64,000 nucleotides of DNA from Candidatus Manganitrophus noduliformans (GCF_012184425.1 NZ_VTOW01000002.1:806001-870000), one strand, 5' to 3'. Positions 27,767 through 37,206 are shown, counted from the first letter of the stretch. The notes: generated by a model not told the origin, from the letters alone. Made by a program: numbers and translations.

Positions 27767-28357
27767 TCAAAACAGGTGATAAACGGCCAATCCGAAGGTG
27801 GCGGCCGTAAACAGGAAAGCAAGCAGCGCCAGGAGCCCGTCACGGGCGATCAGCGATAAACCGAAGGCGGTCAGGGCGGCGCCGGCGCCGTTGGCGCTGA
27901 AGGGGACCAGCTCCATGACCGGCATCGCGGCGGCGATGACGATGCATCCGATGGCGACGGCGTAGATTCCGGCCCCTTGGGTGAAGATCGTGAGGCGCGG
28001 CCGTAACAGGCGGTCGACGAACCGCGCCGGGCGCCGCAGCCACCCGAGCGCTTTGCAGAGCTTGTTCCGCGCCACGGACCGTTTCAGCAGCCAGCGCGGC
28101 AGCCAAATGTGTTCCCTGCGGAACAGCAATTGTCCCGCGGTCAATAAGACGAACACCGCCACGATCGTCGGCACCCCCGGAATATCGCCGATGATCGGTG
28201 CAAGGGTGACCAGGCCCGCCACAAGCAACAAGGGACCGAACGAACTCCGTCCCACCACATCCAAAATCGCGTCAAGAGAGACCCGATCATCATCCGCAGC
28301 CTTTTCGATCCGATCGAGCAGCTGCTCCAAATTCGTGAGTTTCCGATCTTTGCCCAT
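27767..28357 (-). CDS. ExoD-family exopolysaccharide synthesis membrane protein
   Basis: 196 residues from ATG 28357 (open frame extends to GTG 28414). The ExoD pattern is clear: LEQLLDRIEKAADDDRVSLD, GPLLLVAGLVTLAPIIGDIP, a Gly/Pro-rich loop, then RRPARFVDRLLRPRLT and a hydrophobic C-terminal half. ExoD was first linked to exopolysaccharide production in rhizobia; its biochemical role is unsettled. Transcribed toward the exchanger gene 73 bases downstream. Confidence 0.88.
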   Translation of the reverse strand: MGKDRKLTNLEQLLDRIEKAADDDRVSLDAILDVVGRSSFGPLLLVAGLVTLAPIIGDIPGVPTIVAVFVLLTAGQLLFRREHIWLPRWLLKRSVARNKLCKALGWLRRPARFVDRLLRPRLTIFTQGAGIYAVAIGCIVIAAAMPVMELVPFSANGAGAALTAFGLSLIARDGLLALLAFLFTAATFGLAVYHLF

Positions 28358-28495
28358 GCGCTCCGGAAGACAACGCAATTCGAGGATCAGACAGTGCGTC
28401 GAGCATAAGATCACACCGCTGATTTCTATGTTAGCATTGATTTCCAGGAGGGATCAATTCCAGGCGGTGAAGAGAGCCGACGCGCCGGCCGGCAA

Positions 28496-28529
28496 TTTGT
28501 AGGGGCGTATTGCAATACGCCCCTACAAA
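28496..28529. repeat. GTAGGGGCG palindromic repeat, copy 2 (perfect 34-bp palindrome)
   Basis: TTTGTAGGGGCGTATTG is the exact reverse complement of CAATACGCCCCTACAAA. Downstream (28531-28558) is a GAACCGTACGACGCGCG... segment that recurs near 54106 close to another palindrome. Confidence 0.9.
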
Positions 28530-28567
28530 CGAACCGTACGACGCGCGATGCGTGTTCATTAACGTCT

Positions 28568-28613
28568 AAAAAGGACTGTGGGGAACCGCTCCCCCAAATG
28601 GGACAGGGTCCTT
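28568..28613 (-). terminator. putative terminator of the FKBP gene
   Basis: On the minus strand AAGGA pairs with TCCTT, inside which CTGT/ACAG and GGGG/CCCC pair around a GAGCGGTT loop, followed by a short T run (28572-28568). The stem begins within the FKBP stop codon. The bulges make it moderate rather than strong. Confidence 0.6.
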
Positions 28614-29319
28614 ATTGGGGTGTTTTTCCCGCTTCCTGAATCGAGAGCAGCTCCACTTCGAAAACCAGCGTCGCGTTCGGTCCGATCGCCTGTCCGGCGC
28701 CCCGGGGGCCGTAAGCCAGAGAGGGCGGAACCACGAGCTGCCACTTCGAGCCGACCGGCATCAGCTGCAGCGCCTCGGTCCAGCCGGGGATCACCCCTTC
28801 CACAGGAAAGCTGGCCGGCTCCCCCCGCTTGTGCGAACTGTCGAATTCGGTCCCGTCAATGAGCGTCCCTCGATAGTGGGTGACGACGGTATCGGTGGCC
28901 TTGGGCTTCTTCCCTTTACCGGCGGTGATGATTTTATACTGTAGGCCGCTGGGGAGGGTCACGACCCCCTTTTTCTTCTTGTTCTCATCAAGGAAGGCAT
29001 TCCCTTCTTTCAGGTTTTTATCCCCGATCACTTTGGCCTGCGCGGCGACCTTGGCCTGCATCTCCTGTTGAAACGTCGCCATGACCTTCTGGATTTCCTC
29101 GTCGGTCAGAAGATGTTTTCCGGAGATCGCATCCTGGATCCCTTGCGACAGTAGTTTCGGGTCGACCTCGATCGACTGGTCTTTTAAATTTCTCCCGATA
29201 TCCAATCCGATGCTGTAGCTGACTTTGTCCTTTTGCGTTTTAAGATCCGATTTATCGGCCGCGTAAACCGAAACGGACAGAAGTCCCAAACCAACAATTG
29301 CGATGAATCGAAATAACAT
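28612..29319 (-). CDS. FKBP-type peptidyl-prolyl cis-trans isomerase, periplasmic (FkpA/Mip type)
   Basis: 235 residues with a signal peptide (MLFRFIAIVGLGLLSVSVYA). The N-terminal helical dimerisation domain (~25-125; VSYSIGLDIGRNLKDQSIEV) is followed by the FKBP domain (~130-230) with VVTHYRGTLIDGTEFDSS, EGVIPGWTEALQLMPVGSKW and PPSLAYG, all conserved active-site positions. It helps fold periplasmic and outer-membrane proteins. A terminator follows its stop codon. Confidence 0.94.
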   Translation of the reverse strand: MLFRFIAIVGLGLLSVSVYAADKSDLKTQKDKVSYSIGLDIGRNLKDQSIEVDPKLLSQGIQDAISGKHLLTDEEIQKVMATFQQEMQAKVAAQAKVIGDKNLKEGNAFLDENKKKKGVVTLPSGLQYKIITAGKGKKPKATDTVVTHYRGTLIDGTEFDSSHKRGEPASFPVEGVIPGWTEALQLMPVGSKWQLVVPPSLAYGPRGAGQAIGPNATLVFEVELLSIQEAGKTPQ

Positions 29320-29483
29320 ACATGCTCCTTTGATTTGAATATTGATCCAGATGGCTTTTCTTTCATTTGCGCTCGTCTCGTAACCTGCGAATGCCGCATA
29401 AGCCGTAGGAATCCGGGCGCAACGGCCACTAGAATACTCCTTCTGAGCAAAATTAACAATTCCCTCCCTCCCCCAGTCCGGCC

Positions 29484-30737
29484 TCAGTCCGGCAGCTCCT
29501 CCAGCCGCCGTTGGAGAAACCGCCGTTCCGGCGCTTGCTGCGTGAGGGCAAGGGCCCGTTCGTAGGAGGCGCGGGCTTCCGCTGTTCTCCCCAGCCGGCG
29601 GCAGAGATCGGCCCGCGCCGAGTGCGCCAGGTGGTACTCCTCCAGCTCGCCGCTTGCAAGGAGAGCGTCGATGAGGGGGAGACCGGCCGATGGGCCGTCG
29701 CGCATCGCCACCGCCACGGCGCGGTTCAATTCAATGACGGGGGAGGGCTCCACCCGCAGCAGCACGTCGTAGAGTCCGACGATCTGGGCCCAGTCGGTCG
29801 CCGCGGCGGTCGGCGCCTCGGCATGGACCGCCGCGATCGCCGCTTGGAGCGTGTAGGGGCCGAACCGGCGCGACGACAAAGCCCGCTCCACCAGCGCCGT
29901 CCCCTCCGCAATTTGATCCCGGTTCCAGAGCGAGCGGTCCTGGTTGTCGAGCAGGATCAAATCCCCTTCCGGGGAGGCGCGCGCGGCGCGCCGCGACTCC
30001 TGAATCAGCATCAGCGCCAGAAGCCCCATCGCCTCGGGCTCCGGGAGCAACTCGATGAGAAGCCTTCCGAGCCGGATCGCCTCGCCCGAAAGGTCGTGCC
30101 GCGTCAGCGAACTCCCCGACGACGCCGAATAACCCTCGTTGAAAACCAGGTAGATGACACGAAGGACGGCGTCGAGCCGGTCGGGAAGATCGCGCTGCGA
30201 CGGCACCTGATAGGGAATGCCCGCGTCCTTGATTTTTCTCTTGGCGCGGACGATCCGCTGCGCCACCGTGGGAGGGGCGGTCAGGAAGGCGCGGGCGATC
30301 TCTTCCGTCGTGAGGCCGCAGACTTCGCGCAGCGTCAGCGCGATCCGGGCGTCGGGGGGGAGGGCGGGATGGCTGCAGGTGAAAATCAGGCGGAGGCGGT
30401 CGTCCTCGACACTTTCATTTTCCCATCCGGACGTATCACTCGCGGCGGCCTCCAGACTCCTGGCGATCTCCCCGAGCGACGCGTCGAACCGGGCGCGCCG
30501 GCGCATCCCGTCGATCGCTTTGAAGCGGCCGGTCGAAATGAGCCACGCCGCCGGATTCTTCGGCACCCCCTCCCGCCGCCACTGCTCCACCGCCGCGGCG
30601 AAGGCGTCGTGCATCGCCTCCTCGGCCAAATCAAAATCGCCGAGCAGCCGGATCAGGGTGGCGAGGACGCGACGCGAGTCGGAGCGGTAAACACCGTCCA
30701 CGACCTCGCGCATTTTTTCGGCTGCATCTTGACCCAT
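29484..30737 (-). CDS. ECF sigma factor, ECF42 (DGPF-associated) type with C-terminal TPR-like extension
   Basis: 417 residues from ATG 30737. Region sigma2 (~10-75, LIRLLGDFDLAEEAMHDAFA, then WLISTGRFKAIDGMRRR) and sigma4 (~115-175, LREVCGLTTEEIARAFLTAP and VAQRIVRAKRKIKDAG) are followed by a ~230-residue helical extension (LFNEGYSASSG-like LVFNEGYSAS; AIAAVHAEAPTAAATDW; LNRAVAVAMRDGP). This layout is the ECF42 family, which lacks a classical anti-sigma factor and sits with DGPF/YciI genes. The gene is the last of a minus-strand run: adaptor, RND pump, sigma factor. A cluster of DGPF/YciI genes lies upstream at 35.7-38 kb. The open frame continues to 32390, but only as a shadow of the RND gene. 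Confidence 0.92.
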   Translation of the reverse strand: MGQDAAEKMREVVDGVYRSDSRRVLATLIRLLGDFDLAEEAMHDAFAAAVEQWRREGVPKNPAAWLISTGRFKAIDGMRRRARFDASLGEIARSLEAAASDTSGWENESVEDDRLRLIFTCSHPALPPDARIALTLREVCGLTTEEIARAFLTAPPTVAQRIVRAKRKIKDAGIPYQVPSQRDLPDRLDAVLRVIYLVFNEGYSASSGSSLTRHDLSGEAIRLGRLLIELLPEPEAMGLLALMLIQESRRAARASPEGDLILLDNQDRSLWNRDQIAEGTALVERALSSRRFGPYTLQAAIAAVHAEAPTAAATDWAQIVGLYDVLLRVEPSPVIELNRAVAVAMRDGPSAGLPLIDALLASGELEEYHLAHSARADLCRRLGRTAEARASYERALALTQQAPERRFLQRRLEELPD

Positions 30738-30757
30738 CCGAATTCCAAACAGGCCGG

Positions 30758-33700
30758 TCAGGACTTCGCCGCCTCGACCGGTTGGAGCTGCGGCGCGGCG
30801 GTGCGGTCGGCGTGGTGCTGCTTGGCCATGAGCATGTAGAGCGACGGCACCACAAAGAGGGTAAAGATCGTCCCGATGATCATCCCGCCGACCAGGACCA
30901 GGCCGATCGAATTGCGCGCCGCGGCGCCCGGACCGCTGACCAGCGTCAGCGGGAAGTGGCCCGCGACGGTCGCCACAGAGGTCATCAAGACGGGGCGCAA
31001 ACGGGTCATCGCCGCTTCTTTGACGGCCGACCGCTTGTCGGCGCCCCCCTCTTGAAGCTTGTTGGCGAATTCGACGATGAGGATGCCGTTTTTCGCGACC
31101 AGCCCGACGAGGGTCACCAGCCCGACCTGCGCGTAGATGTTCATCGTCGTGGTCCAACCGTCGGTCCAGTAGGGAAGATCGGGGTTGGGCATCTTCAGGA
31201 CGGTGAAGATCAAGGCACCGAACATCGCCAACGGCACCGACCCCAGAAGGATCACCAGCGGGTCGCGGAACGAGTTGAACTGCACCGCGAGCACCAGGAA
31301 GATCAACAGAATCGCAAGCCCCAGCGCCGGAAGGAACTTCCCCCCTTCGGTGCGAAGCTGCCGCGATTCGCCGGTGTAGTTGATCGTGTAGCCGGGGGGC
31401 AAAATGTCGCGCGCGGCATTTTCGAGAACCTTCAGCCCTTCGTCGAGCTGGGCGGTCATTCCGGAAAGCTTGATCGCATTCATCTGCTGGAAGCGGTTGA
31501 GCGAGCGCGGCACCGTGCCGTCGCGGATGGTCGCGATCGCACTCAGCGGAATGAGCCGGTTGTCCGGTCCGGTGACGTAGATCTCTTTCAGTTGATCGGG
31601 ATTGAGCCGATCGGCGCGCGCGATCTGCGGGATCACCTTGTAGGCGCGTCCCGCGATGTTGAAGCGGTTGACGTAGTCGCCGCCGAGCGCGGCGCCCAGA
31701 TCGGCGCCGATCTGGGCGTTGTTCAGACCGAGGGTTGCGACCTTCTGATGGTCGATGACGATTTCCGACTGCGGCTGGTCGTATTTCAGGTCGATCTCCG
31801 GCGGGAAATAAAAAAGGCCGCTTTCCATCGCTTTCATCTGAAGCTGCTGCGCCGCTTCCAGCATCCGCTCCGGCTCGGCGGTCGACGCGATGATGAATTC
31901 GACCGGGAAGTTGCCGCCGCCCGGCAGCGCGGGGGGTCTGGCGGCGAAGATCTGCAAGCCGGGAATGGCGGAGAGCTTGCCCTGCACCTCGGGCAAGATC
32001 TGCGAGATGGAACGGTCGCGCTGCTCCCACGGTTTCACGACCATCCCGCTGAATCCGCCGACCCCCATCGCCGCGGCGAATGGATCCGAGGGGGACATGA
32101 GGATCTGAAAGGTCACATCCCGCTCGGGTGTCGAGAGAAACGCCTGCTCGGCGGCGCGGCCGAAATGGCTCTTCTGGTCCGCCGACGCGTTCGCCGCGTT
32201 GTTGATGATGCCGAACATGAACCCTTGGTCCTCCACCGGCGCCAGCTCTTTGGGTGAAAAGAGATACATCGGGACCGTCAGCAGGCTGAGGGCGATCCAG
32301 ACGGTATAGACCGCGGGACGGGCCCGCATCGTCCGGTCGAGCATCCCCCCATACCCCCGGCGCAGACGGTCGAAGCGGTGATTGATCCAACCGGTGAAGC
32401 CGCGCTCTTCCCGGTCCGCGCCGCGGAGCAGTTTCGCCGCCATCATCGGCGAGAGCGTCAGCGCCACGATGCCGGAAATCGTGACGGCCCCCGCGAGGGT
32501 GAGGGCGAATTCGCGAAAGAGCGCCCCCGTGAAGCCCCCTTGCAGGCCGATCGGCGTGTAGACCGCGGCGAGGGTGATCGTCATCGCGATGACCGGCCCG
32601 ATCAGCTCGCGCGCTCCGACCAGCGCGGCCTGGAACGGCGTGCGCCCTTCGCGCAGGTGGCGTTCGACATTCTCGACCACGACGATGGCGTCGTCCACGA
32701 CCAGACCGACCGAGAGCACGATGGCGAGCAGCGTGAGCAGGTTGAGGGTGAAACCGAACGACTGCATCAAAAAGACGCTGCCGATGAGAGAGACAGGGAT
32801 GGCGAGGATCGGCACCAGCGCCGATCGGAAGGAGCCGAGAAAGAAAAAGATGACGATGACGACAATGATCAACGTTTCGGTGAGGGTGCCGAGCACTTCG
32901 TGAATGGCGCTGCTGATGTACTCGGAAGCATCATAGGCGACCCTCCCCTCGAGACCCTTCGGCAGATCGCGCCGGATCGAATCGAGCTCCGCGCGGACCC
33001 GTTCGACCACGTCGATGGTGTTGGCGTGGGGGAGCGGAAAAATTCCGATGAAAATCGCCGTCTGTCCGGTAAAACGGACCTCCGTGTCGTAATCCTCCGC
33101 CCCCATCTCGACGTCGGCGACGTCCTGCAGCCGGACGATGGTATCGTTCTCCCGCCGGATGACAAGCTGTTTGAACTCCTCCACCGTGTGCAAGTCGGTG
33201 TTGGCGGTCAGATTGACCTGAACGAACGCCCCTTTCGTATTGCCGACGGCGGCGAGAAAGTTATTCGCCGCCAGCGCCGCGCGGATCTGCGCGGGGCTGA
33301 CGTTCAACGCCGCCATCTGCGCCGGCTTCAACCAGACCCGCATCGCGAAGGTGCGGGCGCCGATGATCTCCGCCTTCTGCACCCCCGCGAGCGAAGCGAG
33401 GCGGGGCTGAATCGCGCGCACCACGTAATCGGTGATTTCACTCTGCGTCAGGGCGTCGGACGCAAAGCTCAGGTAAGCGGCCGCGAACTCCGAGTCGGCC
33501 GACTGCACGCTGATGGAAGGGACCTCCGCCTCCGCGGGCAGCTCGTTTCGAACCTGATTCACCTTCGCGGTGATGTCGGCGAGCGCGCGGGTGGCGTCGT
33601 AGTTGAGCTTCAGGCGCGCGGTGACGAGGGAGAGGCCGAGGAGACTTTTCGATTCGACGTAATCGATGCCGTCCGCGGAGGCGATCGAACGCTCGATCGC

Positions 33701-33898
33701 GGTGGTGATGAAACCGCGCACCACGTCGGCGCTGGCGCCGATGTAGACGGTCGCGATCGTCACCGAGGCGTTTTCGCTTCGGGGATATTGGCGGACGCTC
33801 AGCGTCTTCCAGGCTTGCAGGCCGGCGATGATGATCAGCACATTGACCACGATCGCGAGGACCGGACGGCGCACGAATATGTCGGTAAAGCCTTTCAT
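30758..33898 (-). CDS. RND efflux transporter permease (AcrB/MexB family)
   Basis: 1046 residues, full length for a hydrophobe/amphiphile RND pump. N-terminus IFVRRPVLAIVVNVLIIIAG; TM4 carries the proton-relay pair in GLVVDDAIVVVENVERHLRE; a second large periplasmic loop lies between TM7 and TM8; the C-terminal half repeats the fold (LVGLVAKNGILIVEFANKLQ). It exports drugs, solvents or metals in antiport with protons, as a trimer with an adaptor and an outer-membrane channel. The adaptor is the next gene upstream; no outer-membrane factor is present nearby. Confidence 0.95.
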   Translation of the reverse strand: MKGFTDIFVRRPVLAIVVNVLIIIAGLQAWKTLSVRQYPRSENASVTIATVYIGASADVVRGFITTAIERSIASADGIDYVESKSLLGLSLVTARLKLNYDATRALADITAKVNQVRNELPAEAEVPSISVQSADSEFAAAYLSFASDALTQSEITDYVVRAIQPRLASLAGVQKAEIIGARTFAMRVWLKPAQMAALNVSPAQIRAALAANNFLAAVGNTKGAFVQVNLTANTDLHTVEEFKQLVIRRENDTIVRLQDVADVEMGAEDYDTEVRFTGQTAIFIGIFPLPHANTIDVVERVRAELDSIRRDLPKGLEGRVAYDASEYISSAIHEVLGTLTETLIIVVIVIFFFLGSFRSALVPILAIPVSLIGSVFLMQSFGFTLNLLTLLAIVLSVGLVVDDAIVVVENVERHLREGRTPFQAALVGARELIGPVIAMTITLAAVYTPIGLQGGFTGALFREFALTLAGAVTISGIVALTLSPMMAAKLLRGADREERGFTGWINHRFDRLRRGYGGMLDRTMRARPAVYTVWIALSLLTVPMYLFSPKELAPVEDQGFMFGIINNAANASADQKSHFGRAAEQAFLSTPERDVTFQILMSPSDPFAAAMGVGGFSGMVVKPWEQRDRSISQILPEVQGKLSAIPGLQIFAARPPALPGGGNFPVEFIIASTAEPERMLEAAQQLQMKAMESGLFYFPPEIDLKYDQPQSEIVIDHQKVATLGLNNAQIGADLGAALGGDYVNRFNIAGRAYKVIPQIARADRLNPDQLKEIYVTGPDNRLIPLSAIATIRDGTVPRSLNRFQQMNAIKLSGMTAQLDEGLKVLENAARDILPPGYTINYTGESRQLRTEGGKFLPALGLAILLIFLVLAVQFNSFRDPLVILLGSVPLAMFGALIFTVLKMPNPDLPYWTDGWTTTMNIYAQVGLVTLVGLVAKNGILIVEFANKLQEGGADKRSAVKEAAMTRLRPVLMTSVATVAGHFPLTLVSGPGAAARNSIGLVLVGGMIIGTIFTLFVVPSLYMLMAKQHHADRTAAPQLQPVEAAKS

Positions 33899-33993
33899 AA
33901 ATCGATCCTCTTAAAAGCGGGGGCCGGGGTCCGGTTAAAAGATTTTATTTAAAAATTCTTCTCCCCGACCCCTGACACCCGGCCCCTGTTTTC

Positions 33994-35175
33994 TTAGCTG
34001 TTGCCGGGCTTCGGCGTTAATGTGAAGGGGGGGGCCAGCGTGTTGTCGATGACCACCGACATCTCCGGCCGAAGCTTGAAAACGCCGGTGGAGACGACTC
34101 TCTCCCCGATTTTAAGGCCTTCGGTCACGACGACAAAGTCCCCCTGTCGCGCGCCGAGGCGGACGAACTGCTGCCGGACAACGAGCGGTTTCGCTCCGCC
34201 CGGACCGGCCGGTCCCTCTTCAATGACAAAAACAGAGTCGCCGAAGGGGGCGTGAACCACCGCGGTCGCCGGAATGAGCAACACCTTTTCCGACCGCGCG
34301 AGAATCATCTCGACCGAGACGAACATGCCGGGCCGCAGCCGGCCGCCGGGATTGGCCAAGGTCGCCTGGACCCGGACGTTTCTCGTCGCGGGATCGATCT
34401 CCGGATTCACCGCCGTGATCTTCCCCTCGAACGATTGCTTTGGAAAAGCGTCGGACGCCACGGCCACCTTCAGCCCTTCGACCGGATCGCCCAATTGCTG
34501 CTGCGGCAATGAGAAATCGACGTAAACCGGATCGAGGGAGTGAAGCGACACCACCGGGCTCCCTCTCTGGAGAAGCTGCCCGACGCTGATCTGCCGGATG
34601 CCGAGCTTGCCGGAGAAGGGGGCGCGCACCGTCTTCTTGGCGATGACCGCCCGGATGTTGTCCAATTGGGCGTCGGCCTGCTTGAGGTTGCTGGCGGCCG
34701 AATCATACTGGGCCTGGGAGATGCCGTCGCTTTCGATAAGCTCTTTGGCCCGTTTGAAGGAGAGGCGCGCCAATTCGGCCGCCGCTTCGGCCGCGCGCAG
34801 CTGCGTCTGCTCGATGTCGACGTCGAGCTGCGCCAGCAGATCACCGGCCTTCACCACGGCGCCCGCATCGAACGCGATCTCGCGGACGATCCCCTCGGAT
34901 TCGGCCCGGACCACCGTTCCCTGAACGGCCATGACCGTTCCGACCGAGGAAACGCGCGGCTGCCACTGCTCTTCGCGCACCTCGGCGGCATTAACCCGCT
35001 CGGGCGGCATGACCTGTTGGGCGGCGGCGTCCCCCATCGCCTTGAACTGGAGCGCCTTCATCCCGATGAGGCCGCCGGCAATCGGCAGGACGATCACCAC
35101 GCCGAGAATGACCCAACGGAGTCGCTTCAGGCTCCCTTCCCGGTCGCCGCGCCCTCCGTTTCTTGTATCCATCAT
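33994..35175 (-). CDS. RND efflux periplasmic adaptor (membrane fusion protein)
   Basis: 393 residues from ATG 35175 (AAAGGAG RBS; the open frame runs to 35244). An N-terminal membrane anchor (LKRLRWVILGVVIVLPIAGG) precedes the lipoyl half-motif (VVRAESEGIVREIAFDAGAV), an alpha-hairpin (LSFKRAKELIESDGISQAQY), and the beta-barrel and membrane-proximal domains (KITAVNPEIDPATRNVRVQA). It links the RND pump to an outer-membrane channel. The pump gene lies 95 bases downstream. Confidence 0.94.
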   Translation of the reverse strand: MMDTRNGGRGDREGSLKRLRWVILGVVIVLPIAGGLIGMKALQFKAMGDAAAQQVMPPERVNAAEVREEQWQPRVSSVGTVMAVQGTVVRAESEGIVREIAFDAGAVVKAGDLLAQLDVDIEQTQLRAAEAAAELARLSFKRAKELIESDGISQAQYDSAASNLKQADAQLDNIRAVIAKKTVRAPFSGKLGIRQISVGQLLQRGSPVVSLHSLDPVYVDFSLPQQQLGDPVEGLKVAVASDAFPKQSFEGKITAVNPEIDPATRNVRVQATLANPGGRLRPGMFVSVEMILARSEKVLLIPATAVVHAPFGDSVFVIEEGPAGPGGAKPLVVRQQFVRLGARQGDFVVVTEGLKIGERVVSTGVFKLRPEMSVVIDNTLAPPFTLTPKPGNS

Positions 35176-35336
35176 CGATGTTCTCCTTTGCTTGTTGCAC
35201 GCCGCCGCTCGCTTTCGCGGATCATGTCGGACGTTGTTTCCCACCTCATCTCATTGTTTCTACATTCTATCATCGTTCTGCGACGACCGGAATGAATATT
35301 AAATTTCATCCCAGGGGAATTCACCCTTTCGCCTTC

Positions 35337-35693
35337 TCAGAGGTCGACCAAGGCCTTAAACCCGCCGTAGGTCATCCGTTTGAAATCAAAAGGCATCGCC
35401 TTGGGGTCCATATGTAGGCGCGGGTCTTTCATCACTTTGGCGTTGACGCTGTCGCGATGCGCGCGCGATTTGTAAACGATCCACGCGAAGACCACCGTCT
35501 CACCCGGCTTCAGCTTGACCAGACGGGTGAACGGCACCCCCATCTGCACCTTCAGGTCGTCTCCGGCGCATTCCCGGTATTCCAGAGCGCCGTACTCCCG
35601 CCAGATCTTCCCCGCCTTCTGAGCGATCCGGCGGTAAGCTTGCAGGTTTTTCTTCGGGATCGGTATGACAAAACCGTCGACATACTTCGCCAT
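35337..35693 (-). CDS. DUF1428 family protein
   Basis: 118 residues, RBS AAGGAG. Matches the small ferredoxin-like DUF1428 family (YVDGFVIPIPKKNLQAYRRI at the start; VVFAWIVYKSRAHRDSVNAK; the closing MPFDFKRMTYGGFKALVDL). Function unknown. In many genomes it sits among YciI/DGPF, VOC and SRPBCC genes near ECF42 sigma factors, as here. Confidence 0.88.
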   Translation of the reverse strand: MAKYVDGFVIPIPKKNLQAYRRIAQKAGKIWREYGALEYRECAGDDLKVQMGVPFTRLVKLKPGETVVFAWIVYKSRAHRDSVNAKVMKDPRLHMDPKAMPFDFKRMTYGGFKALVDL

Positions 35694-35723
35694 ATGCGTT
35701 TCTCCTTTAATGGGTTATAGAGG

Positions 35724-36080
35724 TTATTCCGTCGGCAAGCCCGGCATCTCGATCACCGGCCGGACCTCGACCGTCCCTTTGCGCGCCATCGGAATCCGCT
35801 CGGCGATGGCGATCGCTTCGTCGAGATCCTTTGCGTCGACGAGGAAGTAGCCGCCCAGCTGTTCGCGCGTCTCGGCGAACGGCCCATCGGTCACCAGACG
35901 TTTTCCGTCGCGGACCCGGACGCTGGTCGCCATCGAGATCGGATGCAACGGATTGGCGGAGAGGTATCGCCCGTTCGATTTTAAATCGTGCGCGAGTTGC
36001 GTCGATTCCTTGTAACACGCCTCCCGCTCGGTCTCGCTCAACGTTTTTTCCTCAAGGTAAATCAGCAACATGTATTTCAT
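35724..36080 (-). CDS. YciI/DGPF-domain protein
   Basis: 118 residues. Starts with the YciI-like strand MKYMLLIYLEEKTLSETERE and carries VTDGPFAETREQLGGYFLVD, the DGPF motif that names the family. It ends in KGTVEVRPVIEM. These dimeric alpha-beta-barrel proteins have no established reaction; an Asp-His chemistry is proposed for YciI relatives. Its start overlaps the stop of the upstream VOC gene by four bases (ATGA), showing co-translation. Confidence 0.9.
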   Translation of the reverse strand: MKYMLLIYLEEKTLSETEREACYKESTQLAHDLKSNGRYLSANPLHPISMATSVRVRDGKRLVTDGPFAETREQLGGYFLVDAKDLDEAIAIAERIPMARKGTVEVRPVIEMPGLPTE

Positions 36081-36499
36081 CTCGATCCCTCGTTAGCCTG
36101 GTTGATCGCGCTCGGCTCCATGAAGAACGGCTCCCAGATGTGGCCGTCGAGATCTTGAAACCCATGCGCGTACATAAAGCCGTGGTCTTGCGGCTCCTTG
36201 TAAGTCGTTCCCCCGGCGGCGACCGCCCTGCGGACGATTTCATCGACTTTCTCCCGGCTCTCCAACGATAAAGCGAGGAGCACTTCGGTGCTTTTGGTCG
36301 CATCGCAAACCGGTTTCGGCGTAAAGCTCTTAAACTTCTCTTCGGTCAAGAGCATCACGAAGTTCTCCTCGCTCACGATCATGCAGGTCGCCGTCTCGTC
36401 GGTGAATTGGGGGTTGAAGGTGAAGCCGAGGTGGGTAAAAAAGTCAATCGACTTCTTGAGATCTTTGACCGGTAGATTCACGAAAATTTTCGTCGCCAT
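36077..36499 (-). CDS. VOC (glyoxalase/bleomycin resistance) superfamily protein
   Basis: 140 residues from ATG 36499 (AAAGGAGAG upstream; longer frame to 36682 lacks support). Paired beta-alpha-beta-beta-beta modules begin with IFVNLPVKDLKKSIDFFTHL and end with HGFQDLDGHIWEPFFM. This subgroup (PhnB/YaeR-like 'extradiol dioxygenase' relatives) often sits with YciI genes; substrate unknown. Middle gene of a four-gene unit under the ECF-like promoter at 37043-37070. Confidence 0.9.
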   Translation of the reverse strand: MATKIFVNLPVKDLKKSIDFFTHLGFTFNPQFTDETATCMIVSEENFVMLLTEEKFKSFTPKPVCDATKSTEVLLALSLESREKVDEIVRRAVAAGGTTYKEPQDHGFMYAHGFQDLDGHIWEPFFMEPSAINQANEGSR

Positions 36500-36534
36500 C
36501 TTCTCTCCTTTCGATCCCTTCTTCATCTCCCCGG

Positions 36535-36957
36535 TTACTTCTTCCGCGGAAGAACCGTCTTTATTTTCCGATGCCGCTCCACCGCCTCGCTCGGCTCGAA
36601 GTCCTCCAGCTCGAAGAACCGGCGAACCTCGATCTCCGTCTCCGCCCCTTCGCCGTGCGGGTTGGGGAAGCGCTTGGCCCATTCGACCGCCTCTTCCCGC
36701 GACTTTACATTGATGATCGTGTAGCCGGCGATCATCTCTTTTGTTTCGGTAAAGGGGCCGTCGACCACGGTCCGTTTGTTTCCGGAATATTTGATTTTGA
36801 ACCCCTTCGCGCTTGCCTGCAAGCCGGCGCCGTCGACCAGGACGCCGGCCTTCGCCAGCTCCTCGTGGTAGGTCGCCATCTCGGCGATGAGCTTCTCCTC
36901 CGGCATCACGCCGGCCTCCGAGTCTTTGCTCGCCTTGACGATGATCATGTATCGCAT
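36535..36957 (-). CDS. YciI/DGPF-domain protein
   Basis: 140 residues from ATG 36957 (AAGGAG seven bases upstream; ATG 36963 is too close to that RBS). DGPF motif in VVDGPFTETKEMIAGYTIIN; the C-terminus is extended compared with the other two copies (RRFFELEDFEPSEAVERHRK). First gene of the unit YciI, VOC, YciI, DUF1428 downstream of the promoter at 37043-37070. Confidence 0.9.
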   Translation of the reverse strand: MRYMIIVKASKDSEAGVMPEEKLIAEMATYHEELAKAGVLVDGAGLQASAKGFKIKYSGNKRTVVDGPFTETKEMIAGYTIINVKSREEAVEWAKRFPNPHGEGAETEIEVRRFFELEDFEPSEAVERHRKIKTVLPRKK

Positions 36958-37042
36958 CTTCATTCTCCTTTTGGGTTAGAGTTTGAACCCGGCTCTTGGA
37001 TGGTTCCGTCCGGAAGAAGCCTACGCTTCATGTTTCATTATC

Positions 37043-37070
37043 TAGTCGTTGGGCGGGGCCAAAATCGACA
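37043..37070 (-). promoter_or_regulatory. putative ECF sigma promoter, copy 2 (TGTCGA-N16-CGACTA)
   Basis: Minus strand: TGTCGA (37070-37065), TTTTGGCCCCGCCCAA, CGACTA (37048-37043), about 80 bases upstream of the YciI gene at 36957. It matches the second copy at 38017-38044 in both boxes, spacing and flanking TTTT..GCCCC. Proposed as the target of the ECF42-type sigma factor encoded at 29484-30737. Confidence 0.75.
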
Positions 37071-37206
37071 ATTTTCCTCTTCTAAGTTATTCAAGCTTTC
37101 CGCGAGTTTATCGATACCGTTAAAATACAGAGGCTCCGGCTCGCTGTCCAGCATAAAGATCATTCCATCCCTCAGACCGCTTCGGGACGGCTCCGCGCCG
37201 GATTGC

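Noticed and set aside
29484-32390. 968-residue version of the ECF sigma factor
   Set aside because: The extra N-terminal part is the RND gene read in another frame; ATG 30737 gives a normal ECF42 start.
32378-33952. 524-residue plus-strand ORF opposite the RND permease
   Set aside because: Strongly charged, repetitive composition typical of an antisense shadow; the RND gene on the other strand is certain.
37038-37206. Short open frame downstream of the GFA gene (ending [18 protein letters not shown])
   Set aside because: It is only the out-of-frame tail of the frameshifted GFA reading frame and overlaps the ECF-like promoter; no independent start or family.
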